Positions 46,136-57,397 of a stretch of DNA of 64,000 bases are shown in pieces. Under the pieces are notes generated by a model that was not told the origin of the DNA, ran no database searches, and saw only the letters and a program-made list of their open reading frames with translations. This DNA comes from Haliotis asinina (taxonomy: Eukaryota > Mollusca > Gastropoda > Lepetellida > Haliotidae): assembly GCF_037392515.1 (NCBI RefSeq), contig NC_090292.1, positions 45,311,747 through 45,375,746 of the forward strand. The letters run 5' to 3'. Position numbers and translations under genes: made by a program. Position 1 is the first letter of the stretch. Each line of letters starts with the position of its first letter.

Positions 46136-47229
46136 GTTAAAGGTGTTTGTACAGGGGATCTGTGTTTCCCTTTTCTGGGCGACTTACTGGTGTTGCGCCG
46201 ATGAGGTAGAGGAGATACATCCATGTCCTCTAAGTTTTGAAAACGATTCTGTATCCGTACAGGGCCACGCTGACCCTTTGGAATACGACCAGAACAATTA
46301 GAATGGTCAGTATTTTTGGTTGCCGTTTTCAAGTCAGACGATGGTTTCGGTACCGACTGCAGGTTCACTGTTGAAGTCATCGGCGAGTGTGAGACAACTG
46401 TAGATGGATCATCCGTTTGAGATGAAGAACTAGATGACTGCCGATGAGATGTAGTGAGGATCGGAGCAGAGGATTCCATCCATGTATAATCAGTTTGACA
46501 ACATACTGACTGATATGAAACCGATCTAGAAGTTAGAGTTGAGACTGAAGCAGCAGCTGCATAAGATGGGCCTGGTTTTTCAAGAGCTAGTACAAGTTTC
46601 CTTGCTTCCAAGAAAGAGACATTACGTTCATGTTTTATTTTCGAAATTTTTGACTGGAGTTCCCATGTAGGGCATAATCTGGACGACGAAGGATGATTTC
46701 CAGAGCAGTTTACACACGCTGGAGGTTTATCACAGAGTTTGCCATCGTCACAGGTGCCTCCACATCGATGACAAGCAGCCGAACTACGGCATGATGTAGA
46801 GCCATGGCCATATTTCTGACATCTGAAGCACCTCAGGGGATTTGGGATGTAAGTATTAATCCTTAAGTGACAATAACCAGCCTTCAATGATTCCGGACGT
46901 GTTGGAAGACCAAATGTAAATAAATAGGTATTGGTCTTTACGATGTTATTTTCTCTTTTGTTAGTGAACCGCTTAACAGCAGTTACACCTTGTGAGCGTA
47001 ATTCTGATATGATGTCACTGTCATCCATATTTGAAAGGCAACGTCCCACATCACGGACAATGCCTTTACAACTATTGAGTGTTCTGTGAGGGGACACCTC
47101 CACAGGAACATTAGCCAGTGATTTGGTTGAAAGAAGTATTTGTGACTGGCTTTTCATTTCTTGAATTTCATCCTCAGAAGATAGTGAATCATGAGATTCA
47201 TACGAACGTTTTTTCAGTGGGGGTGCCAT
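46132..47229 (-). CDS. LINE copy Q ORF1 protein, open frame with internal deletion
   Basis: 365 codons without a stop, starting MAPPLKKRSYESHDSLSSED. About 60 residues present in copy M (the WPRF to LIHC segment) are missing in frame, so the N-terminal conserved domain is gone. Three zinc knuckles are intact: CFRCQKYGHGSTSC, CHRCGGTCDDGKLC (a Cys-rich variant) and CVNCSGNHPSSSRLCPTW. A Ser/Thr-rich region and a basic end (SPRKGKHRSPVQ) follow. The stop overlaps the ORF2 start as ATGA, which suggests coupled translation. Binding of element RNA is expected from the knuckles; activity without the N-terminal domain is doubtful. Confidence 0.75.
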   Translation of the reverse strand: MAPPLKKRSYESHDSLSSEDEIQEMKSQSQILLSTKSLANVPVEVSPHRTLNSCKGIVRDVGRCLSNMDDSDIISELRSQGVTAVKRFTNKRENNIVKTNTYLFTFGLPTRPESLKAGYCHLRINTYIPNPLRCFRCQKYGHGSTSCRSSAACHRCGGTCDDGKLCDKPPACVNCSGNHPSSSRLCPTWELQSKISKIKHERNVSFLEARKLVLALEKPGPSYAAAASVSTLTSRSVSYQSVCCQTDYTWMESSAPILTTSHRQSSSSSSQTDDPSTVVSHSPMTSTVNLQSVPKPSSDLKTATKNTDHSNCSGRIPKGQRGPVRIQNRFQNLEDMDVSPLPHRRNTSKSPRKGKHRSPVQTPLT

Positions 47230-47773
47230 GGTGGTATTGAATATGATTCACCCTCCTAGCTCCCCACCCACCACGGAGTGTTAACGAGGACAATGACTAC
47301 TGTATGCGGGTCTCCAGCACACAGCACCAAGGATACTAGGAGGGTATACGCAAGCAGGAAAATATCCCAAAAAGATAAATCCTACCAGATTGGCCCATGA
47401 GCCATCGCCTTCTGGGCATGTAAGACTCTGGGCAAATTATAATATGACATTTTTCTACTCAAGTAATGTTTGACAAATAAAAAGAGTCGAAGCCTAAATG
47501 TAACAATACAGTTCATTCAAAATATAAGTTTTTGTGCAATTACAAGTAATGTATAGGGCTCGACGTGACCAGCTGATTGGTTGAACCGGGCCCATTCAAC
47601 CACCCGTCTAGGTGAAGTCAGGGCCGAAGTGGTGTATTAGGCAACAGGAACACGGTTGCAGACCCCTATTGCCCTCAACCACCAGGATCCCTTCCTCCAC
47701 CGACACAGGGCCGCAACCCACGGCAAACGGGTTGGTGGACCAAATATGCCCCCGTGTCTACAACGGGGGTGTC

Positions 47774-47831
47774 GGCGAGCACTTAAAGTAACCCAGCACC
47801 CACCACGAGGAGGTGGCTCGCCACGGGTGCC
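47774..47831 (-). ncRNA. HDV-like ribozyme, copy Q, catalytic strand mutated
   Basis: P1, P2 and P3 are intact. The GCTAA strand reads TTTAA, so the presumed catalytic C46 is lost; self-cleavage is not expected. Confidence 0.7.
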
Positions 47832-47839
47832 ATTTTTTT

Positions 47840-49979
47840 TAAAATTTGAAACAAATTTAATAAATCGAGTGCCTTCAAGCATTTGGCTTTTAGGGATTTA
47901 ATATGCGGCAGAAAGGTCAAATGTGAACCAAAAATAAGTCACAACAATTTAGCCCCCTTGACAACTTTGACAGGGGCGCCACTTAGAAATAATTCTGGGT
48001 CTTTATGGGGTTTATATTAACGGCAGAAGTGTACACAATTGGTTTTTGATTTAGAAAACTTAAAGCCGTTTTTAAGACACCATTTATCTATTTTGTTTAA
48101 ACACAGCTGCAGTTGCCGTTCAGTAGAATGCATATTTTTACCACGACAACAGATATTAAAATCATCCACAAATAACGATCCGTCAATTGAATCATTTAAA
48201 ACTTTAGATAAACTGTTGATCTTGATGCTAAAAGGAATGACAAAATACTGCCTTGTGGAACACCCTAATCCCGATTGTAATGATCAGACAGGGTAGAACC
48301 AACACGAACCTGGAACTGTCTGTCATTTAAAAAGTTGGCTATGAATTCAGGCAAAAGACCTCGCAAACCGAGGTCATGTAAATCCCTTAAAATGTCATAT
48401 TTCCAGGTTGTATTGTATGCCTTCACAAGATCAAAATAGACAGATACAGTGTGTTGTTTATTGATTAGTGCGTTTTTAACGAATGATTCTAAGCGCACTA
48501 AGTGATCGACTGTACTTCTGTTTTTCCTGAAACCACATTGTATATCTGAAATGAGATTGTTTGTTTCCAAGTATCAAACAAGTCGATTATTTATCATGCG
48601 TTCCATGGTTTTGCAAACACAGCTAGTTAATGAAATCGGATGATAATTGGATGGATTCGTATGATCACGTGCAGGTTTAGGTATTGGTACTACTATAGCA
48701 TCACGACATGAAGAAGGAAATTTCCCGGATGTCCAAATATCATGAAAAATTTATAAGAGCGTCTCTAAACAGGATTCTGGTAAGTGCTTCAGGAGTTGAT
48801 AATGTATGTTATCAGCTCCTACAGCAGTATCATGAGCTTGATCAAGAGCAGTATGGAGTTCATGAACAGAAAACTTTCATTATAACCTTCCCCATTATCT
48901 GAGTTGAAATTAATAGTTTTCTTTTCATGTTGTTTTTGATAGTGCTGGAATTTAGGTAAATAATTAAAAGAGGAAGAGTGTTTAGCGAGGGTTTCACACA
49001 GTTTATTTGCGATATCTGATTTATCAGTAAGTAATTGATCTCCATGTTTATGATGATGGACAGTAGATTTAGCACCTTTACCTTCAACCCTCCGGACCAT
49101 GTTCCATACCTTGGACATGGGTGTCCGGGAATTTATTTTGGATACATAATTTTGCCAAGATTGGCGTTTGTTCTGTTTAAAAGTACGCCGTGCTTTAGCA
49201 TTTAAAATTTTAAATTTATTTAAATTATGCACCATAGGATGGCGACGGAAATAATGTTCTGCTTTTTTCCTTGCCTTCCTAGCTTGTTTGCACTCATCGT
49301 TGAACCATGGTTTTCGAATATGTGGAACTGGAGAGGTCTTTGGTATACATTCATCAGCTATAGAGTTCAATTCATCACAAAAGCATTTAATAGCACCAGG
49401 AACGTCAATAGAACGTTAGGGTTTAAGTTTTTCAGCACACAGTGTTTGATATAGAGCCCAGGTAGCATTTTTAATAAATCATAAGTCCTCCAACAATTTC
49501 CCTTTAGTGTTTGTAGTTACAGTACCCCAGAGTGGGTTGTGTCCATTTAAAGCTCCCATTATAATACAGAGCTTCGGGAGTTGGTCATATAGAGCTTGAA
49601 GATCAGTTTTGGCAAACGCCAAAGATGGTAAAATATAAAGAGAGCATATCGTAAACGCTACATGTAAAGTAATTCTCACTGCAAGAACCTTCATATTAGT
49701 AATACGTGGAACAGGACTTTGAATAACGTTTTGTCTAACTAGAATGGATGATCCACCAGTGGCCCGATCACCCGGAGGTGAAAAACAATGATATGTATTA
49801 AAATGATGAAGGTCAAATGTATCTGTTTGTTTTAAATATGTCTCTTGGAGACATATCGCTGAAGGAGTAAACTCTTGGTCTAATAGCTGTAATTCATGTA
49901 AATTAGTCCTCAATTGTCTGCAGTTCCACTGTACAATATTATTGGAATAAACTATCTTTTGGGGGGATTTATTGGACAT
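47840..49979 (-). pseudogene. LINE copy P/L ORF2, endonuclease and RT part
   Basis: Starts ATG 49979 (IVQWNC, LRTNLHELQLL, ICLQETYLKQTD, GDRATGGSSILVRQN, NGHNPLWG). About 200 bp covering the endonuclease C-terminus is deleted at 49479/49454. RT: LVWYLETN, GFRKNRST near 48540, the A motif with YFDLVKAYNTTW (Asp to Asn in KAYD) near 48420, C motif FVDDFN near 48165. Frame changes occur near 48840, 48660 and 48240. Not functional. Confidence 0.75.
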
Positions 49980-49993
49980 CTACTCCATACCTT

Positions 49994-51072
49994 TCAAGAG
50001 GGCGACAAGCTATGTGCCCTAGAATGGACGTTTTCAGAAACGTCCATGTCTTCAAGAGACCCATATTTATTAATCAACTGAATTTTATTTTGTGACCCTT
50101 TAGGAGCTCTGCCACTTTGTTGTTTTGAAGCATCAGGCTTAGGCTTAGGTTTGCCTTTAGCAGTTTGTTGTCTATCAGCTGTAGATTGAGACTCAGTGCG
50201 TGACTGTAAAGATAATTTTGTGATTAAGGTAGTTTGGCAGCTTGTAGATGATTTTGTTATTTTAGAGCTGCACACAGATGATGTGTTTGCTACTGTAGCA
50301 TAACTTTCTGTAAGATCTGATCTCTTCACCAGTTTTTTTGCCTCAGAAAAAGAAATGTTTTGGGTAAACTTTAGTCTGTCTTCTCACTACAGTGAGCATA
50401 CACAACAGACAATGTGCAAGTATTTACACCGTGTCCATATTTCTGGCATTTAAAACACATGAGTGGGTTGGAGATGTAGGTTTCAACTTGGATATTGCAG
50501 TAACCTGTCTTCACTGATTTTGGAGCATTTGGTGATGAAAAAGAAAACAGAAAGGTAGTCGTTTGGAATGTTTTATTGTTTTTCGGGTTGAAAACCGCTT
50601 CACATACAGCACACCTTGATCTTTCATTTCACATGCTATATCAAGTTCTGTCATGTCAGCAAACAACCGATCACGATCTCTGATAATACCTTTACTCGTG
50701 TTCAAGGTCTTCTGAGCAGAGACCGTGACCGGAATACTCACAAAAGATTCAATACTCATCAGATTGGATGCTTGCTGTTTCTTGCTGCACTCAATTAGTA
50801 AGGCACCCGAACGTAAGCGTCTAATGTTCTTAACATCTCCTGCAATACCTTGAATACCCTTAGATACTGCGAAAGGGTTCAGCTTTAATAATGTCTTGTC
50901 AGGAGTCTCAACAACAAGGAAACGTGGCCAATACTCAATCGATAGAGACGGTCTGTGGTCAGTAATAACAGGATCAATTTCAAGTGGACGCTTTGTTTTG
51001 TTCTTGTTTTTTGGTTTTTTGTTTTGTTTTTTTTTCTTTTTTTGGGGGGGGGGGGGGGATTTCATAAGCCAT
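49994..51072 (-). pseudogene. LINE copy P/L ORF1, broken
   Basis: The homologous ATG is at 51072. An expanded run of C and A (about 51020-51060) disrupts the start and shifts the frame. KRPLEIDPVITDHRPSLSIE and YWPRFLVVETPDKTLLKLN follow, and the conserved region is open to about 50570. CFKCQKYGHG-like sequence is read near 50440. A deletion removes knuckle three, and the Ser-rich tail is read at 50329-49994. Confidence 0.7.
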
Positions 51073-51671
51073 GATTGGTGTCATATGGTTCATCATCCGA
51101 GCTCCCCACCCACCACGGAGTATCACAAGGACAATGCTAAAGCAAGCGGGCCTCCAGCTTGCAGCACCAAGGATACCCGGATGATATACTCCAGTAGAAG
51201 AATTATAAATAATTAGTCTACCAGATTGGCCCATGAGCCTTCGCCTTCTGGCATAAGGCACTAGGCAAAGTTCAAAGCAACATAATTTAACATCAAACAT
51301 GTTTTAGACATTAAAGCCAAGACCAAAATCAATCAATCAAAATCACTTCCAAATCATACTTGTGCAACGATAAATAAATATATAATCTATGCACAGGGCT
51401 TGGCATTACCAGCCAATTGGTTGAACCGGGCCCATTCAACCTCCCGTCTAGGTGAAGTAACGGTCGAAGGGATTTGTTGAGCAAAGGGAACACGATTACA
51501 GGCCTCCAGTCCCCTCAAGCCCCAGACTCCCGTTCTCCACTGACACAGGCCCGCAACCCATGGGAAACGGGTTGGTGGACCAAATATGCCCCCGGATCCA
51601 CAACGGGGTGTTGGAGAGCACTTAGCATTGCCCAGCACCCACCACGAGGAGGTGGCTCGCCACGGGTGAGA

Positions 51672-52062
51672 AATTCCACTTAAAACAATTCTCCAAGTAC
51701 GACTTACATTACAGGTTACATTTTTCTTTATGCTCCTTATGCATTCCGTCGTCATCAAAGGTTCAACTAACTGATCTACAGGCTCTCAATGATCAGCAAC
51801 CTAAACCATGTTCAATCATGGGCGATTTGAATGGCCAAAGCCCACTCTGGTGTAGAACTATTGCAAACACCAAAGGTAAAGTGCTGGAGGATTTTATTTC
51901 AAACAATGATTTATGCATTTATTATGACGGTTCAAACACGTATTTACATCCTGGCACAGGAACATATACAGCTCTTGATTTGTCAATAATTGACTCCAAA
52001 CTATTGATTGAATTGGAATGGTCATTCCTTGACGACCTCTGTAGAAGTGATCATTTACGATT
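51672..52062 (+). mobile_element. LINE copy K, resumed right part
   Basis: The plus strand continues the endonuclease exactly where copy K was cut: IPLK, then MGDLNGQSPLW near 51820, LEDFISNNDLCIYYDGSNTY and LHPGTGTYTALDLS. It ends near SDHL at about 52060. AATTCCACTTAA at 51672-51683 duplicates AATTCCTCTTAA at 34883-34894, one mismatch. The RT and 3' part of K are missing. Confidence 0.75.
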
Positions 52063-53001
52063 ATGTACGTTCACGATACACAAAGTTTTTCATGATAGCT
52101 AGCGTTGATAAAGGCCAAATCTAGCATATTGATTGGTCAACGATCTAACCAATAGCCAATCTGTATCCAAGCTTTCTAGTGACCGAACGTGCTCTTCAAA
52201 ACGTTAGCCCACGCCCCATCACCTGTCATTTCCTATGTGACAGGTATGTCATGATACGATTTGTCATAGGTAACAAATCAGCCACAATATTGAACAGTTG
52301 AGATACAAAACGTCCTATTCGGGAACTTTGATGACGCCCATCCCATGACCCTTTGTCTTACGTATGCGCAAGGAATAGCATTATAAAATATGTATACATG
52401 TATGTTCGTGTGATAAGTATATTTTCTACGTTAAATCTCGATGAACCAAAGTGACAAACTGTGAATCTGATCCATATACGTCACACACTAGCTTATTAGT
52501 ACTTACCTTAAAATATTCAGTATACACTAGCAACGTATCAGCGAAAACGCTTCTTTCATAGAAGATTATTAGTCATGTGCGTCAATTCTTCTTTATTGCC
52601 ATTGACATAGATGTTTTGAACAATTTAACCTCACACAATGATATGAGAGGGACAATTTGTTTAAGTATGTCTTACATACAAAGAATACAAACGTGTTAAG
52701 AAAATAGACATGCACACGCCACCAAAAGTCTACAAGAGAACGTGCAATAAAATTACGTAAAACGTTACATATATGACATGTATTCACTCCTGCTTTCTTT
52801 CAACATATACCTTTACAACACAATTAAACAATCAAACAGTCAGGACTTTCTCGTATGACGAGACAGTTTCCTGTAATCTCCGAAACCTGTCAGGGATGTC
52901 AGGTGTGAATAGCCCTAATTAGCCTCGCCACAGCCAGCTAGGCAATCAGCGCTGGGCTTTAGGTGTTGAGCAGTGAAGTGGCTCTCGGGCTTAACGAGTT
53001 A
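52063..53001. other. No gene recognised
   Basis: Ordinary AT-rich sequence; no supported feature. Confidence 0.4.
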
Positions 53002-53819
53002 AAATTAGCGTGGAAAGTTGAAACTCATATCATCATAGGCTACAGATTCCCAACAACAGAAGGTAGGTCACCACGTTAGGGACCATGGGGACTTACAATA
53101 CCTTTGCTACCTGCATGGACCCTAGTTGGATTTACACCATCCATCAGCCTCTGGAGAGTGTACAAAATGCTAGTCAGAATTAAAATAACATGAATGCTAC
53201 GATTAAAAACCTGCTAGACTTAAATTTACATCGAATGCTTGGGGACTTACCTACTCTCTCAGGAGGACAATAATTTTACAGTACTTTAACCCCTTTGAGG
53301 GTACAGCTACTAAAAATTCAAGTTTCTAATCTAAACTACCAATAATAAAAGTCATCTATCAACAGAAGATATTATTCAAACTTCAATGAAACCAAATTCA
53401 CTTTTAAAATAATTAAATGAGTACTAACAGTGGTAAAAAGATCCTTAACCGTTTTGACATTGAAATATTTATCCCTTGTGATGGAGAATTCAACACAGTC
53501 AAGCAGGATATGCTTGACCGTGACTCCCTCATCACAAGGGATACAAAACGGAGGATCCTCACCTTTTAACAGGTATGCATGAGATACGACATCGTCGCAA
53601 AATGACCTCTACCTCTTGGTGCCCCACTTCTTCTGTATTAGGTCACGTATATAAGATCTAATGGTAGCCTTATAATCAGTAAATGGAATAAGAAATGGTG
53701 TGGCAGATTAGTTGAGTGCTGCCTTGGAGGCAAGATCAGCCACTGGGTTACCAGAAATGCCTACGTGGCTGGGTAACCATCAAATGTCATCCACTGATCT
53801 ACAGTACAACTGAATAAAT
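53002..53819 (-). mobile_element. LINE 3' fragment R
   Basis: Minus strand. The 3' UTR with its hairpin (53080-53130) and CTCCTGAGAGAGTA block lie at 53002-53370. The RNase H C-terminal coding part lies at 53371-53819 (LLKGEDPPFCIPCDEGVTVK; an in-frame TAA occurs in the AALN region). Both ends are truncated. Positions 53474-53819 are copied almost perfectly inside the right-hand LTR at 62913-63258. Confidence 0.8.
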
Positions 53820-53906
53820 GCTTTACTGGGGGTTTTCATGTTGTAGCTTTGATCAGATAACTTCGGAACAGAAGTGGTATGGCGCCATTTGAAATGTTGG
53901 TAAAAA

Positions 53907-54492
53907 TGACGTAGTGTTGTCTTAGGGCTGTGTTGCTACAGTGGGGAATTAGCAATGGTAGGCAGGTCAAGACTGGCTGGCACCTTAAACAACAGAGAAG
54001 GCTGCTGAGTCGTACGTTTATTCGGCGGAGGCAGAGTCATGTAGCCTTCGCCGACCGACGTATATATACGACTCAGGCCTGCTACTGTTACTTCACAACA
54101 TTCCAGGTTGACAGGGTTACAACGATGGTCACCCTGGGTGGTTGTGTTATTATTTACGATTACGTTAAAGTCGCTTGTCATATTGCCTAACTAACCCTTA
54201 GCGCACAGTAAGACCGACCATGTGTGTCCACTTTATGACGGAAGGTTAACACACGTGGTTTTGCCCCAGGGAACGTGACCGTTTACGCCAGCCTGACCAG
54301 ACTGACTTGCGTAATAGTTTCAGGCTCCTAGTTGGAATGAAAGTGTTGTAAGCCACATACGTGAAATATATATATCTTGCACTTGGTGGTCAGGTAGTGC
54401 AATTTCAACCCTGATTTTACTTTAGAAGTGTTTAGACTAGATAAGTATACGGTGTACTTCCTAGCGAGAAAATACATAGTAAAGCTATGACA
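53907..54492 (-). repeat. 3' LTR (586 bp)
   Basis: Begins TG and ends CA on either strand. TGACGTAGTGTTG at 53907-53919 matches 62899-62911, and 54172-54492 matches 63259-63584. TATATATAT-like boxes occur near 54366-54375 and 54060-54070. Taken as the complete LTR; the right-hand copy is chimeric. Confidence 0.85.
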
Positions 54493-54506
54493 ATACCCCT
54501 CAGCGC
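54493..54506 (-). other. Candidate polypurine tract
   Basis: On the minus strand GAGGGGTAT directly precedes the LTR start TGTCATAGC, as expected for the plus-strand primer of an LTR element. It is short. Confidence 0.5.
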
Positions 54507-54841
54507 TGGAAAGCTTTTGTCCTCAAAAGCAATTGGCAATCATAAAAGTTAATATAGGTTATCTTGATAAGGTGTACAAAGGAAAACAGTGGTAAAATAC
54601 ATTGAGCAACACTGGATTGAGCAATACAAAGGATAATAGCCAGGGAGCAGTCGTTTTCCTGAAGCAAATTGTTGGACATAGGCAAAGTCAATAGTCGTAA
54701 TATACATGGTAAGAAAGCAAAACTTGACATAATTCTTGCATTGACAATGGACACAAAAAGGTGTACAAGCGTTTCTGGTAATACATTGGTGTACCGGAAC
54801 AATCCTGAGTGAAACACATGTGGTTACTTAACTTCTAAGAA
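54507..54841 (-). other. Region between env and 3' LTR
   Basis: A 105-codon open frame lies on the minus strand at 54500-54817. It has no recognised motif and overlaps the purine tract, so I do not call it a gene. Confidence 0.4.
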
Positions 54842-57366
54842 CTATGTCACTGGAAGATTTGGATACAGAGACGTAGGTTTGGTTACATCGTCCTCTAGGA
54901 CTTTAAAATAGCCACCATGAATTAACAATATGTAAGTATTGACCGGCTGGGTTAACATCTTGCGAAGTTTCTTAGCGGTAAAAAAACTTAAGCGAAGTTC
55001 ATTAGGTAGGTGGAGGAAGGTGTCAGTAAGGTAATTTTTTATACAGAAGTTTGGCCATTCTAGAGAAAGACTTGGAAAAAAGTAATCGGTGACCCTAAGA
55101 TTATGGATATAAGAAGGGGCATTGAAGGTCCAGTAAGAAGGACATAGGGAAAGAGTAATAATAGGGATGGTAACACAATCAGTACCGGTGGTGATCTCCA
55201 AGACGAGACAGTTTTGAGTAGACTTTCGTTGTTTAATTATGAGGATGATAATGACAAGACAGAGCAGAACTGATATTAAACCTAAGAGGATTGAAACATG
55301 ATATTCCGTTAAATCGGGTAGAATCATAGTGTCTGGTTTTGACGTTGTGGTTACGAGTTGTTTGTAATCAAAAGAAGGAGGTTGTAAGGAATGGATTGGT
55401 TTGGAGTTAGTAACAAGAGCTAAAGCAGTAGATATAGAACGTAATTTAATGAACAGCCAAATAACGAGAATGACAGATATAGGTGACATGACAGTGCTGC
55501 CGATGGCAATCAGAGCATTTGTGTCAGGCCATGAACTAGGGATGTTGATCTCTCCATCAAGTAAAGGTTCTGCAAGGTTTTGAAAGACAATTTCATCTTT
55601 CTTGGCCCTGTCGGCCATTCTTTTGAGACTCAGGTGATCCTGATTGTCTCGTGCCAAGAAGTGAGAGAAGTTATGAGAGTAAAGACGAAATGTAGGAATA
55701 TTAGTGATGGAGATGGCTCGTTTAAAGGTTGTATCACCAGCAATGGCGGAAAGGGAATTTTCATCAAAGAAATGTTGAAGAAGTGCAAGATTGACAGGAT
55801 GCAGGCGGGTGAGATGAGTCGTACTGTTTGTGCAAGAGCTGAAGGGTGCGAGGAAGAAATAGTTTCTGTTGAGAGCGTACAAGAACATGGGGATTTTAGA
55901 AGGCAGAAGGAACATCCTGTAATCATCCGCTGTGTTGAAGGACAAGTTAAGGATAGGGTAGGTATACGGTATACTAACACAGTGGAATGGTCAATCTCAA
56001 GTAGAGTAGGAGAGTGAAGTTTTGTTACGTAGCAGAAGTTACAGAGCTCTTTGACTTGTGCTCTGTTGTTTTGGAAAAGAGCAAGTTCACAAGATGGGAC
56101 AGTCACAGGAGTTAAAGAGATCCTGAAGGGACAATGAATAATGTTGCGTCCTTTACAGGTAGAAATCTGGGTGTCTGAAAGAGTAACATAATATTGGTTA
56201 TCTTCACTGATCGCAAAGTATGAAGGGACGGATAATAATTGGGTCGAATGGATTGATGTCTCATTGACCGGAACAGGAAGAGAGATAATTCTATAAAGAT
56301 GCAATGGTTTGCCAAAGGAAGAAAGCCGAAATTTGATAGAGACATACAGACGGTCATCTGCACATGTATATATAAACTGACCTTGAGAGAAGTAGAAGGA
56401 GGGATCTTTTTGTAGAAGTAGAAAGTTGTGATGTTTAGCTGACAGAAGGTTTGAGAGATGATGAATAGTTTGGCGGAGAGTTTCTTCAGAAATAAGGAGA
56501 GGGGATAAGCGATTGTTAACCAAACTGAGAACGCCCAATTTTAGTTCTTCTAGCTGATGGTCAATAGCAGATGCCTTCTCTATTTGGTCCATCAGAAGTG
56601 CTGATAACGCAACAAAAGAGGACTTTAAGGAATTGATATCTCTGTTAAGAGTAATTGTTGCAAAATGGATAGCATCATGGTTTGTTTTGATGGCTTTCAT
56701 GGCATTGTGGAAGCGAGAGTCAGTTAAAGACATATAAGAAGACAAATGTTTGGCATGTTGTTGTAAACTTTTGGATACTAAATTTTCATGACTGACCAGT
56801 GCATTGGTATGCTTAGCAAGAATGTTTACATCATTTGTGGTGGCTGTTCCAAACAAGGTTTTGGAAAAGCTTCCAACAAAATTAAACAATCCACGCTTCG
56901 ACCGTGAACGGGCATGTTGTTTAGAAGAGGGTATCACACTAAACAATAACTTCCTGGTGGCATCAAGTTTCACCGAGTTTTGACAGCATTCAGATGTGTC
57001 TGGATCTGCCGTATCAATGAACAAGTTGCATTTCCAGTATGGCATCCCTGCATAAGCGGAAGTGATGGTGAACGAGGGATGTTAATCTGGTAAGTATGAA
57101 CCCAATGTTCTGTTGAGAAATGCACTGGAATATGTGGTTGGAAGACCACTCCATAATTCAGTCACTGGACGGGCTTGGCTGATGACACCGTTGTTATGTA
57201 GAGCAGAAGGCTTATGAAAAGTTGACCCAGGCACATACCTATGGGAGAAATACAATGAAGTAGAAGCAAAAGCGAGGGCGTGAAAAGGTAAAGCAATGAT
57301 GTGATCAGGATCATTAACCACCTTGGCTATCCCTACAATCTTACTCCAACTGACAATCATTCTCAC
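54842..57366 (-). pseudogene. env: Env-like fusion glycoprotein gene, with one stop and one frameshift
   Basis: Three open pieces follow one another. 57366-57082 ends in TAA; 57045-55630 is in the same frame after that stop; 55945-54842 is in another frame, so a frame change lies near 55940. In the second piece, a basic furin-type site (RSKR, residues 48-51) is followed at once by a Gly- and Phe-rich hydrophobic stretch. This is the arrangement of the F-type fusion proteins of errantiviruses and baculoviruses. The third piece has two hydrophobic helices (about residues 144-166 and 217-237) and then about 130 more residues, a long tail for this family. The role would be cell entry or transfer; as written, this copy cannot make it. 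A signal peptide is not obvious, so the true start may be spliced. Confidence 0.7.
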
Positions 57367-57397
57367 ACATGTATGCTAAGGCAACAGAGACGAATAG

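Larger units (their letters stand above)
41980..47831 (-). mobile_element. LINE copy Q, full length (about 5.85 kb)
   Basis: Minus strand from the family terminus at 47831 to an ACTC tail at about 41980-42000. Order: ribozyme, 5' UTR, ORF1 (47229-46132, open), ORF2 (46135 to about 42535, broken) and 3' UTR (42534-42000). It lies inside copy P/L; no target-site duplication was found and about 0.9 kb of P/L seems missing, so insertion came with a deletion or was rearranged later. Confidence 0.85.
47832..51671 (-). mobile_element. LINE copy P/L, 5' part
   Basis: Minus strand. The 5' end is at about 51671: TCT replaces the usual first GG, then CACCCGTGG. 5' UTR to about 51075, ORF1 of the A/B subfamily (51072-49994), endonuclease (49979-49479) and RT from 49454. 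It breaks off in the thumb at 47832, where copy Q starts. The 5' end abuts copy K, whose endonuclease frame resumes at 51672. Confidence 0.8.

Noticed and set aside
54500..54817. 105-codon ORF between env and the 3' LTR
   Set aside because: No motif; overlaps the probable polypurine tract. Possible accessory gene but unsupported.
55580..56017. 145-codon plus-strand ORF inside env
   Set aside because: Antisense shadow of the env coding sequence.
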